A stretch of 64,000 nucleotides of DNA. Source: Clostridia bacterium (GTDB taxonomy: Bacteria > Bacillota > Clostridia > Christensenellales > Aristaeellaceae). The notes below the pieces were generated by a model. That model searched no databases. It saw nothing but the letters and a program-made list of their open reading frames with translations, and was not told the origin of the DNA. This document shows positions 1 to 8,845 of the stretch, piece by piece (position 1 is the first letter of the stretch; every line of letters begins with the position of its first letter). Location: NCBI GenBank assembly GCA_017429695.1, contig JAFROK010000031.1, positions 124,001-188,000 on the forward strand. Reading direction: 5' to 3'. The position numbers were made by a program, and so were the translations under genes.

Positions 1-712
1 ATGAATCATTCCGGGTTGCGGCGGCCAGCGTCGCAACATAGGAGCGGACTTCGGGAGAGCAGTAAACCTGGGTCACTTCATGCTGCAATGCCAGGATATC
101 CTGGGCGGTGCATACGGGCATAATGGTTTCCATGGGCGTCACCGTTCCCGAATAGCGTTCCAGTACTTCCATTTCCTGTTCCACCGTCGGATATCCGATG
201 GAAATCCGCAGGAAGAACCGGTCCACCTGGGCTTCCGGCAAAGGATAGGTGCCGACGAAATCCCCGGGGTTCTGGGTGGCCAGCACAATAAACGGCTGGG
301 GCAGCGGATGCGTAACACCATCCACGGTCACCTGGTGCTCTTCCATCACTTCCAGCAAAGCAGACTGGGTTTTCGGGCTGGTCCGGTTGATTTCATCCGC
401 GAGCACGATCTGGCTCATCACGGCGCCTTCCTTGAATTCCGTTTCGCCGGTTTTGAAATTCACCAGCGTATAGCCGGTTACATCCGAAGGCATCAGGTCC
501 GGCGTAAACTGAATCCGGCGGAACGAGCAGTCCAGGGATTTGGCCAGCGCGCTGGCCAGCGTGGTTTTTCCAACGCCGGGAACATCCTCAATCAATACAT
601 GGCCCTTGCACAGCAGCGCGATCAGCGCGTATTCAACCGCTTCTTCCTTTCCCACAACGGCTTTCCCGATGTTTTGCTGGAGCATATATATCATCTGTCC
701 GGGATTGTTCAT
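1..712 (-). CDS. MoxR-family AAA+ ATPase, C-terminus beyond the window
   Basis: This gene starts at 712 on the minus strand and runs off the left edge, so 237 codons are present. A clear AGGAGGTA site lies at 721-728. The protein shows a Walker A motif (GVGKTT, about residue 46), a Walker B motif (LADEIN, about residue 104), the sensor-1 region ATQNP and the TYPLPEAQVDRF segment typical of MoxR ATPases. MoxR proteins are chaperone-like ATPases, usually encoded next to DUF58 (von Willebrand-like) and transglutaminase-type membrane proteins. Such partners would lie downstream, outside the window. The specific client is unknown. The overlapping plus-strand reading frame at 80-730 is a shadow. 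Confidence 0.93.
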   Translation of the reverse strand, partial: MNNPGQMIYMLQQNIGKAVVGKEEAVEYALIALLCKGHVLIEDVPGVGKTTLASALAKSLDCSFRRIQFTPDLMPSDVTGYTLVNFKTGETEFKEGAVMSQIVLADEINRTSPKTQSALLEVMEEHQVTVDGVTHPLPQPFIVLATQNPGDFVGTYPLPEAQVDRFFLRISIGYPTVEQEMEVLERYSGTVTPMETIMPVCTAQDILALQHEVTQVYCSPEVRSYVATLAAATRNDS

Positions 713-785
713 TTCGTCAGTACCTCCTGATCAGCGCCTTCATCCGCATCATCAGCGACCGTCCATATCTTTTATCCGAATATTG

Positions 786-814
786 ATTATATCCCGGTTT
801 GCCGAAAACATCAA
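786..814 (-). promoter_or_regulatory. Promoter for the moxR gene
   Basis: On the minus strand a TTGATG -35 box (809-814) and a perfect TATAAT -10 box (786-791) are separated by 17 bases, which fits a sigma-A promoter. It lies 74 bases before the moxR start codon and interleaves with the oppositely directed acpS promoter. Confidence 0.6.
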
Positions 815-827
815 GATGTGGTATGAT
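799..827 (+). promoter_or_regulatory. Promoter for acpS
   Basis: TTGCCG (799-804) and TATGAT (822-827) are separated by 17 bases, and the -10 box is preceded by TGG, giving an extended -10 element. It sits 68 bases before the acpS start and shares its DNA with the divergent moxR promoter. Confidence 0.55.
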
Positions 828-895
828 CAATACGCCCGAAAATCAATATTTGGGTATCTGCTGAAATTCAATGCGCAGAAGCGGGAGTGGATGGT

Positions 896-1279
896 ATGAT
901 TGCCGGAATCGGCCTGGATTTATGTGAAATATCCCGGATGGAGAAAAACATCCGGGACGAACGTTTTCTGAAACGCTTTTTTTCGGAAGATGAGGCGCAG
1001 TATATCCGTTCAAAGGGGGTTTCCGCGGCCCAGACAATGGCCGGCATTTTCGCAGCGAAAGAAGCCTTCGGCAAAGCCCTGGGAACCGGGCTCGATTTCG
1101 ATCTGAGGGAAGCCGAAATCCTGCATGACGAAAACGGCTGCCCCTGTTACCACCTGAACGGCGCCATGAAAGAGCGGACGGCCGGAGACCGCTTCCTGCT
1201 GACCATCACCCACGACGGCGGGATGGCGGCTGCCGTCTGTATCCGGATCAGCGGGGACGTTCCCGGTTTTACTGCCTGA
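896..1279 (+). CDS. acpS: Holo-[acyl-carrier-protein] synthase
   Basis: AcpS moves the 4'-phosphopantetheine arm from coenzyme A to a serine of acyl carrier protein, which activates it for fatty acid synthesis. The 127-residue product has the usual length. It begins with the family signature GIGLDLCEI, whose Asp binds Mg2+, and carries the second motif FAAKEAFGKALGTG (Glu ligand and phosphate-binding Lys), followed by the typical LTITHD segment. A GTG three codons upstream (887) is possible, but the ATG at 896 fits the family N-terminus and has a GGGAG site 8 bases before it. Its 3' end overlaps the convergent hydrolase gene by 11 bases. A coaE-type gene making the CoA donor lies elsewhere in the window. 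Confidence 0.95.
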   Translation: MIAGIGLDLCEISRMEKNIRDERFLKRFFSEDEAQYIRSKGVSAAQTMAGIFAAKEAFGKALGTGLDFDLREAEILHDENGCPCYHLNGAMKERTAGDRFLLTITHDGGMAAAVCIRISGDVPGFTA

Positions 1280-1913
1280 ACAGGACCACATCCGGCTGGC
1301 ATTCCATATCGCCGGCGGTCACCCGCAGGATTTCAGCGTCCTCGAGGATGTTCCTGCCGGCAGATCCGTCCAGGAAGACTTCGGGGCCGGTAATGGGCCA
1401 GTCCGCGTTATATTTTGTTTTGTAATGCATCGGCAGTACGGTCCGTGCCTGCAGCATGTCCGCTGTTTCCCTGGCCTGTTTTCCATCAATGGTATAGAAT
1501 CCGCCGACGGGAATCATCAGGATGTCCGGATGCTGAAGGACGCTTTTCTGTTCGTCATTCAGCATGCATCCGAGATCGCCCAGGTGAACCAGCCGGAGGT
1601 TTTCGGTTTCAATCAGGAACAGCAGCGTTTCCCCGCGCTTTGTTCCATTCACATCATCATGAAATCCGCGTACCGCGGTAATGCTGATTCCGGGGCACGG
1701 CGTAAAGCGGCCCGCCCGGTCAATCACCGTCGGTGCGCCGTTGATTTTTGCTACATGGTTATGATCATGGTGGCCATGGGAAACAAGCACCGCGTCGGCT
1801 TCGGTCTCCCTCATCGGATATCCGCATGAACCGTCATATGGATCGGTGACGATCCTGTATCCGCTTTCCGTCTCGATATAGAATTCCGCATGGCCCGTAT
1901 GTCGGATAATCAT
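1269..1913 (-). CDS. Metallo-beta-lactamase-fold hydrolase (UlaG/UPF0173-like)
   Basis: The 214-residue protein has the HxHxDH metal-binding signature (SHGHHDHN, about residues 45-52), a downstream HLGD segment and a late PMHYKTKYN segment, as in the compact UlaG/UPF0173 branch of the metallo-beta-lactamase superfamily. Members hydrolyse varied ester or lactone bonds, and the substrate here cannot be told. There is no signal peptide, so it is probably cytoplasmic. Its ATG overlaps the stop of the upstream gene (ATGA, 1910-1913), which implies translational coupling. It is the last gene of the minus-strand run that starts with the SH3 giant, and it ends inside the 3' end of acpS. Confidence 0.85.
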   Translation of the reverse strand: MIIRHTGHAEFYIETESGYRIVTDPYDGSCGYPMRETEADAVLVSHGHHDHNHVAKINGAPTVIDRAGRFTPCPGISITAVRGFHDDVNGTKRGETLLFLIETENLRLVHLGDLGCMLNDEQKSVLQHPDILMIPVGGFYTIDGKQARETADMLQARTVLPMHYKTKYNADWPITGPEVFLDGSAGRNILEDAEILRVTAGDMECQPDVVLFRQ

Positions 1914-2383
1914 TTTTCTATTCCCCCCAAAAATCGTTTGTCAACATCCGGCAGAGGCTGCTTCTGCCGGAGCATTGCAGCCCACCTGGCATGAAGCGTC
2001 GCGCAGGTTTTTTCATATGCGTCCGTTCCCTCTTCCAGCGCTTTCAGGATCATCCGCTCCGCGCTGCCATCACTGGACGATTTTTCCCTTTCCCGCTGCA
2101 GCAGGCTCAGGCAGCATACCGCTTCGGGCGTCTGTGCCGGCGGTTCATCCGCCGCTTCAAATACAGGTTCCCTGTCAAGATGGATCCAGTCTTTCTCAAT
2201 CGCCGCATGCCATCCGTTTTTTCCGGCGGTATTCAGGAAGTGCGCCACGCAGCTGCTGCCTGCCGCACACGGATAATCCGTGGCAAAAAGATAATCGCTT
2301 TTCCGGCTCCGCCTCAGCGCCGGCGTTCGGTCATATCCCGATTCTGCCATGAGCTGCAGGAGCTCTTCCCGCCATTTCTTCAA
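1910..2383 (-). CDS. Uncharacterised 157-residue protein
   Basis: I do not recognise a family. The product is soluble and charged with no signal peptide or membrane helix. It begins MKKWREELLQLMAESGYDR and has several Cys residues (AAGSSC, EAVCCLSLLQ) and a C-terminal helical stretch. A basic YLFATDYPC segment and several Trp residues suggest a small folded domain. It lies 19 bases after the CapA-like gene and overlaps the next gene by 4 bases, so it is almost certainly in the same transcript and translationally coupled to the hydrolase. Clean coding character and tight packing argue that it is real. Confidence 0.6.
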   Translation of the reverse strand: MKKWREELLQLMAESGYDRTPALRRSRKSDYLFATDYPCAAGSSCVAHFLNTAGKNGWHAAIEKDWIHLDREPVFEAADEPPAQTPEAVCCLSLLQREREKSSSDGSAERMILKALEEGTDAYEKTCATLHARWAAMLRQKQPLPDVDKRFLGGIEK

Positions 2384-2402
2384 CGCTTCTGCCCCTTTGG
2401 TT

Positions 2403-3695
2403 TTATTTTTCGGCCAGCGGCGAATCCTTCAAAGCCTCTCTTGTAACATCCGCTGCCTTTGACATCGCGTTCTGCTGTTTGACTTCCATTCCGTCGGGAA
2501 TGGTGCCATTAGCGGCCAGGCATCTGTAATACGTCCGCTTATCCTGCGTATACATCCATGTATATACCGGCGTAAATGATGGTTCTGAAATGGTCACGTG
2601 ATGCGCGTCGTCCATCATAAACTCGGCCTGGAAAAGGTAGCCGGCCATCCGGCCCGCGCTGCTCCGGTCCTTGGTAATCGTCACGCCGAGGCTCCAGATG
2701 CACAGCACCTGTTTTCCGTTATTCCCGGTTGCTTCAATGTATTCAGCAGCCTGGGGAATCCTGCTTCCGGATCCGATGATGATATCAGCGCCGGCGTCCG
2801 CAATCTGCTGGGCAAGCGCTTTCTGTTTTTTATCCGGCGCCTTGGCCCGGCTTCCCCAGTTCATCAGCACGATCACCAGGTCCGCCCCCCGTGACCGGGC
2901 CTGCGCGATATCCGCCGAAATCAGCTCCGCGTCCGCCGCGGGAACGGCGCCGGACATGTTTTCCTTGTCCATTTTTTTCCGGTCATTCTGGGAAATGGTG
3001 CCGGTGTACTGAAGAAAAGCTGTCGGGATCCCGCCGCAGTTCATGATATTGATCCTGTTCAGGTCGCCCGGATCGTATATCCCGACAGGGGTAATCCCGG
3101 CTTTGGACAGGTGGCTGCGCGTTTCGGCAATACCATCCGCCTTTTTGTTCCAGGAGCCCTGGAATCCGCAGGCAGCCATATTGAATCCGGCTGTGCTGAG
3201 CATTTCGGCGGCAGCGGACGGCGCGATGATATCGCTGACTTTTTCATTGTCCATCAGAAGGTTTTCCAGGAATACGATATTGATATCCGACTGCACATTG
3301 CTGCGCAGCAGCATCATAATGTCTTCCACATCGTATTTTTTGAGTTCCGACAGATAGCAACTTTTCCGGATATCGCCTTCCAGAGCGGCTGTGCCGGCCA
3401 CGGTCAGCGTAAACCGTCCCCCGCTTCCGCCGGATGATGGTTTGGTTGATTCATCCTTGATCGCATAATACTGTTCGGACATCTGGCGCTTTCGCTGCAG
3501 TTCTTCTTCGGAAGCCGCTTTTTTTCCGGAATCCGAAAGGCCGGTCTTGCTTTCGTTGGATGAAAGACGGGAAAAATCAATGGGATTGCCGGAGGAGAGC
3601 CGGATAAATACCATGACGGATCCGATCACCACAATCAGTGTCAGAATCAGCATGATACATGTGCCTGCAGATACTTTTCTGCCGGACGGCTTCAT
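2403..3695 (-). CDS. Membrane-anchored CapA-like (PGA_cap) protein lacking catalytic residues
   Basis: The 430-residue product has one N-terminal membrane helix (about residues 9-31), a Ser/Lys-rich stalk, and a domain resembling the CapA/PgsA metallophosphatase fold of poly-gamma-glutamate capsule proteins. Recognisable but altered motifs are VFLENLL (family NLE), LVIVLMNWGS (family HWGxE) and GADIIIGSGSRIPQAAEYIE (family GADxVIGxHPHxxQ). The usual His, Glu and Asn ligands are missing, so catalysis is doubtful. I chose the ATG at 3695 because GGAGGTGAG lies just before it; a Met eight codons upstream would place the ribosome site inside the gene. It follows the SH3 giant and the microprotein on the same strand, which suggests an envelope role. 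Confidence 0.7.
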   Translation of the reverse strand: MKPSGRKVSAGTCIMLILTLIVVIGSVMVFIRLSSGNPIDFSRLSSNESKTGLSDSGKKAASEEELQRKRQMSEQYYAIKDESTKPSSGGSGGRFTLTVAGTAALEGDIRKSCYLSELKKYDVEDIMMLLRSNVQSDINIVFLENLLMDNEKVSDIIAPSAAAEMLSTAGFNMAACGFQGSWNKKADGIAETRSHLSKAGITPVGIYDPGDLNRINIMNCGGIPTAFLQYTGTISQNDRKKMDKENMSGAVPAADAELISADIAQARSRGADLVIVLMNWGSRAKAPDKKQKALAQQIADAGADIIIGSGSRIPQAAEYIEATGNNGKQVLCIWSLGVTITKDRSSAGRMAGYLFQAEFMMDDAHHVTISEPSFTPVYTWMYTQDKRTYYRCLAANGTIPDGMEVKQQNAMSKAADVTREALKDSPLAEK

Positions 3696-3747
3696 CCCCG
3701 GCTCACCTCCCCCCATCAAACTGAACCCTTCGCCTCAGGGAACCGGA

Positions 3748-3858
3748 TTATCGGATCACCACAGCCACAAGGACCGATATTACCATAATGCCCGCAATCA
3801 CGAGGGCGCCAATCCGGATATACTGTTTTTTCCGGTCTGCTTTATTGCTCCTGGTCAT
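3748..3858 (-). CDS. 36-residue single-helix membrane microprotein
   Basis: A short frame with a strong GGAGG site 8-9 bases before its ATG encodes a basic N-terminal segment (MTRSNKADRKKQY) and one hydrophobic helix of about 20 residues ending VLVAVVIR. It lies 21 bases after the SH3 giant and 52 bases before the CapA-like gene on the same strand, so it is probably part of that transcript. The positive N-terminus predicts a cytoplasmic N-terminus. No family is recognised. The combination of ribosome site, helix and operon position supports a real gene rather than chance, but there is no homology evidence here. Confidence 0.55.
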   Translation of the reverse strand: MTRSNKADRKKQYIRIGALVIAGIMVISVLVAVVIR

Positions 3859-3879
3859 AAAAGTTTCCTCCGTCGTATT

Positions 3880-6800
3880 TTATCCCTGAGCATCCGTATT
3901 GTTACGGGAGCTTCTGCGGTTGGGCCGGGTTTCAGCCTGCTCCGTTTTTCCGTCCGGTTTTCCCTCCGTTTTTCCCTCCGGTTTGAAAGAAGAGGTATAC
4001 TGTCCGTTCTCATTTTTTCCGGAAACATACCTTCCGTACGGATTGTCCATGCTTCCCGTATACGCCCTGTTCGCACCGCCGGTCTGCTCGCCTTTCGGGG
4101 CCGGCGCGGTCTTTCCGCCGGTTCCGGTATAGCTGCCGGTCCTTGCCCTGGCAGCCTGCTGCACAGAGGTGGGATGGTTCTGGGGCGGTCTGGCCGGTCC
4201 GTTCCCCTGCCGGCTGCGGACCTGCGCGGCCTTTTTCTGCGCGAGCCGCTGGGCAGCCTGCTGCTTCTTTTTCCGGTTCGCATACCAGACATAGCCGCCG
4301 CCTGCCGCACCGGCCACAAGTACACCGCCGATGATCCATCCGGTATAGTCTGCTCCCGGCTCCGTCTGCGGCGGGTTATTCCGGACGCTGCTTTCGGATG
4401 AAGCATCGTTCGGGGCTTCCGCTGTTGCCGTTGCGGTTTCCGTCAGTTCCAGATTGACACCCTGTTTCGTCAGTTCCTGCCGGATATATTCCATAGCGGA
4501 ATCAGTTCCGACATTATTGTTTCCGTATTCCTTCTTCAGCTGGTCCCTGATTTCTTCTTCACTCGTGCCAAGTTCTCCTCCGGCGACCTGCCGCACAATG
4601 CTGTCCAGGAATTCCTTATTCACCGGGATGTTTTCTTCCAGCGGCTCCGCGGTGGCAAACGGTTCAAAATCACCGTAATTGTTTGCAACGCCGCTGTCCG
4701 GATTCGTCCAGATATTGATCTGCTGGTCTTCCGCCGCAGGCGCGATGCCGGTCGGCGATCCGGTGGTTACAGGTCCCTGGTTTCCCGCATTGCTGGTGTT
4801 GCTCGTCTGGGTGGTGATGCTCTTCAGGTATTCCGGCGAGCTGAAATATGTGTTTGCCGCTTCGATGGTCAGCATATCCAGGTAGTCTTCCCGGACATAT
4901 CCGGCCTGGTTGTTGTAAAGTGTCTTATACCATGCGGAACCGTCGTCGGCAGATGTCTTTTCAATCACGGTAACGACCGTACCCTTGTTCAGCTGGGTAA
5001 TCTGCTTGTAGGCCTGGCCCGATCCCTGGCGGAGATTCACTTTGTCCGCGTTGATCATGCCGTAGCAGCTCAGGGTAGTCGGCTCATAAGGCGGCGCGGT
5101 AACAGCAGGCTGGGACGCGATATCCTCCGGGGTGTTCCCGTCGCCGCTGTTGGTCATCTCTTCCAGATAAGCCTGTTCCTCCATGGCATTCAGCATATGG
5201 AGCATATCATAGCGTACATATCCCCATTTGCCGTTGTCATACCGGATAATATGCCATATCGTATTGTCCGCGTATTCCTGGCCGGAGATATATACATATT
5301 TATGATTCGGAAGGGAATCAATGATTTCACCGGCCTGGTCCGGAAGCCTTCTGACCATCGTTCCGTCGCCCAGCGTAAACGCGTATCCCTGAACGGGATC
5401 CGGCGTGGGTGTGGGTTCCGGTGTCGGTTCAGCGGTGGGTTCCGGCGTGGGTTCGGGCGTCGGTGTAGGTGTCGGTGTCGGTTCCAGGGTCGGTTCCGGG
5501 GTCGGTTCCGGGGTCGGTTCCGGGGTCGGTTCCGGCGTGGGTTCAGGCGTGGGTTCGGGTGTGGGTTCGGGCGTCGCTGTCGGCGGCACAGAGGGTTCTG
5601 CTGTCGGTTCAAGCGTCGGCGCATTGTTGACAGGCGCCAGGTCCTGTTCCGTATACGCCGGCATCGGGGACGGCAGCGTCCGGTTATATGCGTCGCTTTC
5701 AGCAATCGTCATATCCACACTGATGTATTCCCACAGGATATATCCTTCTTTCCCGTTCACATTGACATGTGCCCAGAGATTATCCTGATCATCCAGCTCC
5801 TGCCGGATCAGGTACACCGGCGTGTCTTTTTTCAGCTGGCCGAGGCCGGCTGATTTGGTATCCTTTTCGGACCGCACATTCACAGCCGATTTGGCGGTTT
5901 TCACAAACCGGTTCTGGATCACGCCGAATTCCACCGGTTCGGGTGTGGGTTTCGGCGTGGGAGTCGGCGTGGCTGTCGGTTCCGGAGTTGGCGTAGGCGT
6001 CGGTTCCGGCGTCGGAGTGGGTGTCGGTTCAGGCGTCGGGGTCGGTGTGGGTTCGGGTGTGGGAGTCGGAGTCGGTTCCGGCGTAGGCTCGGGTGTCGGT
6101 TCCGCGGTCGGTTCCGGGGTGGCTGTATATGCGGGAATCTTATCCGCCACACCCGCAGCGTATGCGTCGCTCTCTTCCTGGCTCAGTACATCCAGGAATT
6201 CGCTCTTGATATATCCTTCTTTTCCGTTGATATTTGCCCATGTCCACATATCCCCGTCATTCGGGCCGGATACGTTCTGGATGGCATAAACATAGGAACC
6301 GTTTTTCAGGGTCACCTTAATGGATCCGTTTTTGGAAGGTTCTTCACGGAATTTGACCTGGCTGTCATTCGTCCTGGCATACCGGTTGATAAACTCCCCG
6401 ACCATGATGGTTTCCGCATTCACGGGTTCAGGAGTCGGAACCGGTGTGGGCGTCGGCGTCGGTGTGGGTTCCGGCGTGGGTTCAGGCGTCGGTTCCGGCG
6501 TCGGTTCGGGTGTCGGTTCCGGCGTCGGTTCAGGCGTGGCGGTATAGACAGGCATTACGGATCGGAGGCCCGAAGCATATGCCTGGCTTTCCTCCGGACT
6601 CAGCAGGTTCAGGAACTGGCTTTTGACATAGCCCTCTGTTCCGCTCACGTTGACCCAGGTCCACAAATCATTGTCAACCGGTCCGATTTCATTTTTAATC
6701 AGATAGACATAGGTGCCGCTGCCCAGATTGCCGATTTCCTTGTTCTGCTTGCTCGGATCACCGCGGAAAAACACATTGGCATTTGTTTTGCCGTACTGAT

Positions 6801-8667
6801 TGATAAACACGCCGGCCGGAATCGTATCCGCGCAAACCGGTTCCGGTGTGGGAGTGGGTTCAGGCGTGGGTTCCGGCGTCGGTTCAGGCGTGGGTTCCGG
6901 TGTCGGCTCATCTGTGGGTTCAGGCGTCGGTTCCGGTGTGGGTTCGGGTGTGGGTTCCGCTGTCGGTTCGGGGGTAGGCGTCGGTGTCGGATAAACCGGC
7001 GCGGGCGTCGTGAGGGTGGTCTGGTAGATATCACTGGCTTCCTGCCCGATCAGGTTGATCAGGTCGCTGCGGATATACCCCTCCTGCCCGTTCAGCAGGA
7101 TACGGCTCCATATCCTGCCGTCGTTTGTTCCGTATTCGTTGATGATCAGATAGACATAGGTGCCGGCAGGATGTCTGCCGTAATCCTGGGAGTTGGTCGA
7201 CGGTTCGCTGCGGAAAAACACATTGTCTTTATTGATAACGGCATACTGATTGATATATTCGCCGGGCAGGAGGCTTTCCGCCGTCTGGACGATTACCTGT
7301 CCGAGAAGCTGGGATCCCGTATTGGATTCCTGGCCGTTGTTTGTGTTCATATCCGGCGGGTTTCCGACAGGAAGCGGATCCTGCTTCGGCTCATTGTTGA
7401 TTACCGGCAGGTTATTATCCGGATTGTTATTCAGATTGGCGTCCGGAAGAATTTCCGTTGTACCGTTGTTCAGATTTGCTTCCGGATTGATACCATTTAC
7501 ATTGTTAGTCAGATTCGTGTCCGGATTGAAGCCGTTCAGCTGGGTGTCATCTGAACCGTTTCCGTTATTCTGGGGATTTCCATCAGTCGGTAAATATTCT
7601 GGTCCGGAATGCCCGCTGGCATACAGGTTGCTTTCTTCCGGGGAAATCAGGTTGATGAAATCGCTGCGGACATATCCTCCGTGTCCCTGGGCATAGATAT
7701 TGGTCCACACTTTGTTGTCAGCCGCGCTGATGACGTTCTGGATCAGGTAAACATAGTCTCCCTGATTCAGAAATCCAAAGCTGGTGGTATCTCTTCCGGG
7801 GCCCTCCCGGAAATTGACGCTGTCCAGGTTGATCACACCAAACTGGCCAATCGTCGTGCCGACAGGAATCGTGTCTGCCGTAACAGCAGCTGTGGGATTG
7901 CTTACCGGCGGATTGTTGTTTTCCGGAATGACCGGATTGGCATCCGGAATCGGCTCGTTGTTATCCGGGATAACCGGATTGACATCCGGATTTGCCCCGT
8001 TGTTGTCCGGAATGATCGGATTATTATCGGGATTCGGCTCGTTGTCATCCGGGATGACCGGAATGACATCCGGATTCTCCCCGTTATTGTCCGGAATGAC
8101 CGGATTGACATCCGAATTCAGCTTGTTGTTTTCCGGGATGACCGGATTGGTATCGGGATTCAGCCCGTTTTCATCCGGATTAACATAAGTCAGCGGAGGC
8201 GGTGAATTCAGATTGTCAGCTGTGGACAGATAAATCCTGAATTCATAGGAAACATCATTTTCCACGCCGATAAACGGCAGATATAATGTCAGGTTGTTCA
8301 GCGTCTCACCGGCATCCATCTGCTCAATGGTGGGAACCATTTCCGCTTCTGGGAAGAAAGCCGCCAATGACTGTCCGCTCGCCGGCGTGAACGCCATGGT
8401 TTCATGACCCGGATACACGGCATTGAAAACCAGGTCTTCCAGCGCAATCCCGGCCGGAACCTGTACCCAGAAACTGCCCGGCTGTTCCTGAATCGTCCAG
8501 GCTATGTAAGTCTCAGGAATGTTCTCATATGATGTCCATGTCAGGGAAACCGTTAAATTCGTCCAGTCTTCAGGCGCTGCCAGGGCAACCGGAATACAGA
8601 CTGTCATGAAAATGGCAGTCAGCAGCGCAATGATTCTTTTTACGGTTTTCTTCGCTTTCATGTGCAT
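3880..8667 (-). CDS. Giant surface protein with seven SH3b domains and PT/PE linkers
   Basis: The 1,595-residue product has a signal peptide ending about ALAAPED, an N-terminal domain (about 30-160), a stretch of about ten Asn-Pro-rich repeats of the type NPVIPDNN (160-260), and seven bacterial SH3 modules near residues 265-352, 465-546, 613-703, 750-840, 911-996, 1091-1170 and 1196-1276. The second to sixth modules are joined by four Pro-Thr-Glu linkers (PTPEPTPEP type). After an acidic low-complexity region comes one membrane helix (about 1443-1462) and a basic tail of 130 residues. SH3b domains commonly bind peptidoglycan, so it probably spans the wall. A frame extends upstream to 8847, but the start at 8667 has an AAAGGA site, precedes the signal peptide and lies after the promoter. 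There is no LPXTG motif. Confidence 0.88.
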   Translation of the reverse strand: MHMKAKKTVKRIIALLTAIFMTVCIPVALAAPEDWTNLTVSLTWTSYENIPETYIAWTIQEQPGSFWVQVPAGIALEDLVFNAVYPGHETMAFTPASGQSLAAFFPEAEMVPTIEQMDAGETLNNLTLYLPFIGVENDVSYEFRIYLSTADNLNSPPPLTYVNPDENGLNPDTNPVIPENNKLNSDVNPVIPDNNGENPDVIPVIPDDNEPNPDNNPIIPDNNGANPDVNPVIPDNNEPIPDANPVIPENNNPPVSNPTAAVTADTIPVGTTIGQFGVINLDSVNFREGPGRDTTSFGFLNQGDYVYLIQNVISAADNKVWTNIYAQGHGGYVRSDFINLISPEESNLYASGHSGPEYLPTDGNPQNNGNGSDDTQLNGFNPDTNLTNNVNGINPEANLNNGTTEILPDANLNNNPDNNLPVINNEPKQDPLPVGNPPDMNTNNGQESNTGSQLLGQVIVQTAESLLPGEYINQYAVINKDNVFFRSEPSTNSQDYGRHPAGTYVYLIINEYGTNDGRIWSRILLNGQEGYIRSDLINLIGQEASDIYQTTLTTPAPVYPTPTPTPEPTAEPTPEPTPEPTPEPTDEPTPEPTPEPTPEPTPEPTPTPEPVCADTIPAGVFINQYGKTNANVFFRGDPSKQNKEIGNLGSGTYVYLIKNEIGPVDNDLWTWVNVSGTEGYVKSQFLNLLSPEESQAYASGLRSVMPVYTATPEPTPEPTPEPTPEPTPEPTPEPTPTPTPTPVPTPEPVNAETIMVGEFINRYARTNDSQVKFREEPSKNGSIKVTLKNGSYVYAIQNVSGPNDGDMWTWANINGKEGYIKSEFLDVLSQEESDAYAAGVADKIPAYTATPEPTAEPTPEPTPEPTPTPTPEPTPTPTPEPTPTPTPEPTPTPTPEPTATPTPTPKPTPEPVEFGVIQNRFVKTAKSAVNVRSEKDTKSAGLGQLKKDTPVYLIRQELDDQDNLWAHVNVNGKEGYILWEYISVDMTIAESDAYNRTLPSPMPAYTEQDLAPVNNAPTLEPTAEPSVPPTATPEPTPEPTPEPTPEPTPEPTPEPTPEPTLEPTPTPTPTPEPTPEPTAEPTPEPTPTPDPVQGYAFTLGDGTMVRRLPDQAGEIIDSLPNHKYVYISGQEYADNTIWHIIRYDNGKWGYVRYDMLHMLNAMEEQAYLEEMTNSGDGNTPEDIASQPAVTAPPYEPTTLSCYGMINADKVNLRQGSGQAYKQITQLNKGTVVTVIEKTSADDGSAWYKTLYNNQAGYVREDYLDMLTIEAANTYFSSPEYLKSITTQTSNTSNAGNQGPVTTGSPTGIAPAAEDQQINIWTNPDSGVANNYGDFEPFATAEPLEENIPVNKEFLDSIVRQVAGGELGTSEEEIRDQLKKEYGNNNVGTDSAMEYIRQELTKQGVNLELTETATATAEAPNDASSESSVRNNPPQTEPGADYTGWIIGGVLVAGAAGGGYVWYANRKKKQQAAQRLAQKKAAQVRSRQGNGPARPPQNHPTSVQQAARARTGSYTGTGGKTAPAPKGEQTGGANRAYTGSMDNPYGRYVSGKNENGQYTSSFKPEGKTEGKPDGKTEQAETRPNRRSSRNNTDAQG
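5400..6990 (-). repeat. Four blocks of PTPEP-encoding tandem repeats
   Basis: Four blocks of imperfect 6- to 12-base tandem repeats encode alternating Pro-Thr-Glu-Pro linkers at about 5400-5590, 5940-6125, 6424-6545 and 6840-6990. On the plus strand they read as runs of GGTTCCGGCGT and GGTTCAGGCGT units. They lie wholly inside the SH3-repeat gene and separate its folded modules. The near-identical units are in frame, so length changes by slippage would mostly keep the frame. Confidence 0.85.
7900..8185 (-). repeat. Asn-Pro-rich repeat block (NPVIPDNN type)
   Basis: About ten repeats, most of them about 30 bases long, encode units such as [14 protein letters not shown] and its variants, between the N-terminal domain and the first SH3 module of the giant surface protein. 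A looser Asn-rich relative of this linker recurs between the first and second SH3 modules at about 7320-7570. Confidence 0.75.
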
Positions 8668-8707
8668 TTTCCATCCTTTCGGATTTAGTCTTTCATGCAA
8701 CGGGGGT

Positions 8708-8736
8708 ATTTTACTGCCATTCCGGGAGGGTGTCAA
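8708..8736 (-). promoter_or_regulatory. Promoter of the SH3-giant transcript
   Basis: On the minus strand a perfect TTGACA (8731-8736) and TAAAAT (8708-8713) are separated by 17 bases. It is the best promoter before the five-gene minus-strand run and lies about 40 bases before the chosen start at 8667. It supports that start, because the upstream in-frame extension would precede the promoter. Confidence 0.7.
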
Positions 8737-8845
8737 ATCATGAACCGGTTGGAAGGAATTCATCCCGTTGCCGTCGAAAAAAATCACTTCGTTTATGTTA
8801 ACGAACGCCATTCGTTTTTTGTTCCCTGAAAGGAGAAAGGCTGCC

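Noticed and set aside
80-730. 216-residue plus-strand frame
   Set aside because: It is antisense to the moxR gene, which has Walker motifs and a ribosome site; the plus-strand product has no recognisable domain.
5405-6547. Plus-strand frames rich in Gly-Val-Ser (GVGSGV repeats)
   Set aside because: They are the complement of the PT/PE linker DNA in the SH3 giant, not collagen- or elastin-like genes.
5400-8185. Possible CRISPR or other repeat array
   Set aside because: The repeats are short, in frame and coding; there are no unique spacers of constant length.
8800-8816. AACGAA-N5-TTCGTT inverted repeat followed by T-run
   Set aside because: The stem is only 6 bp and its place in the divergent region upstream of the acetyltransferase does not fit a terminator. 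An operator is possible but unsupported.
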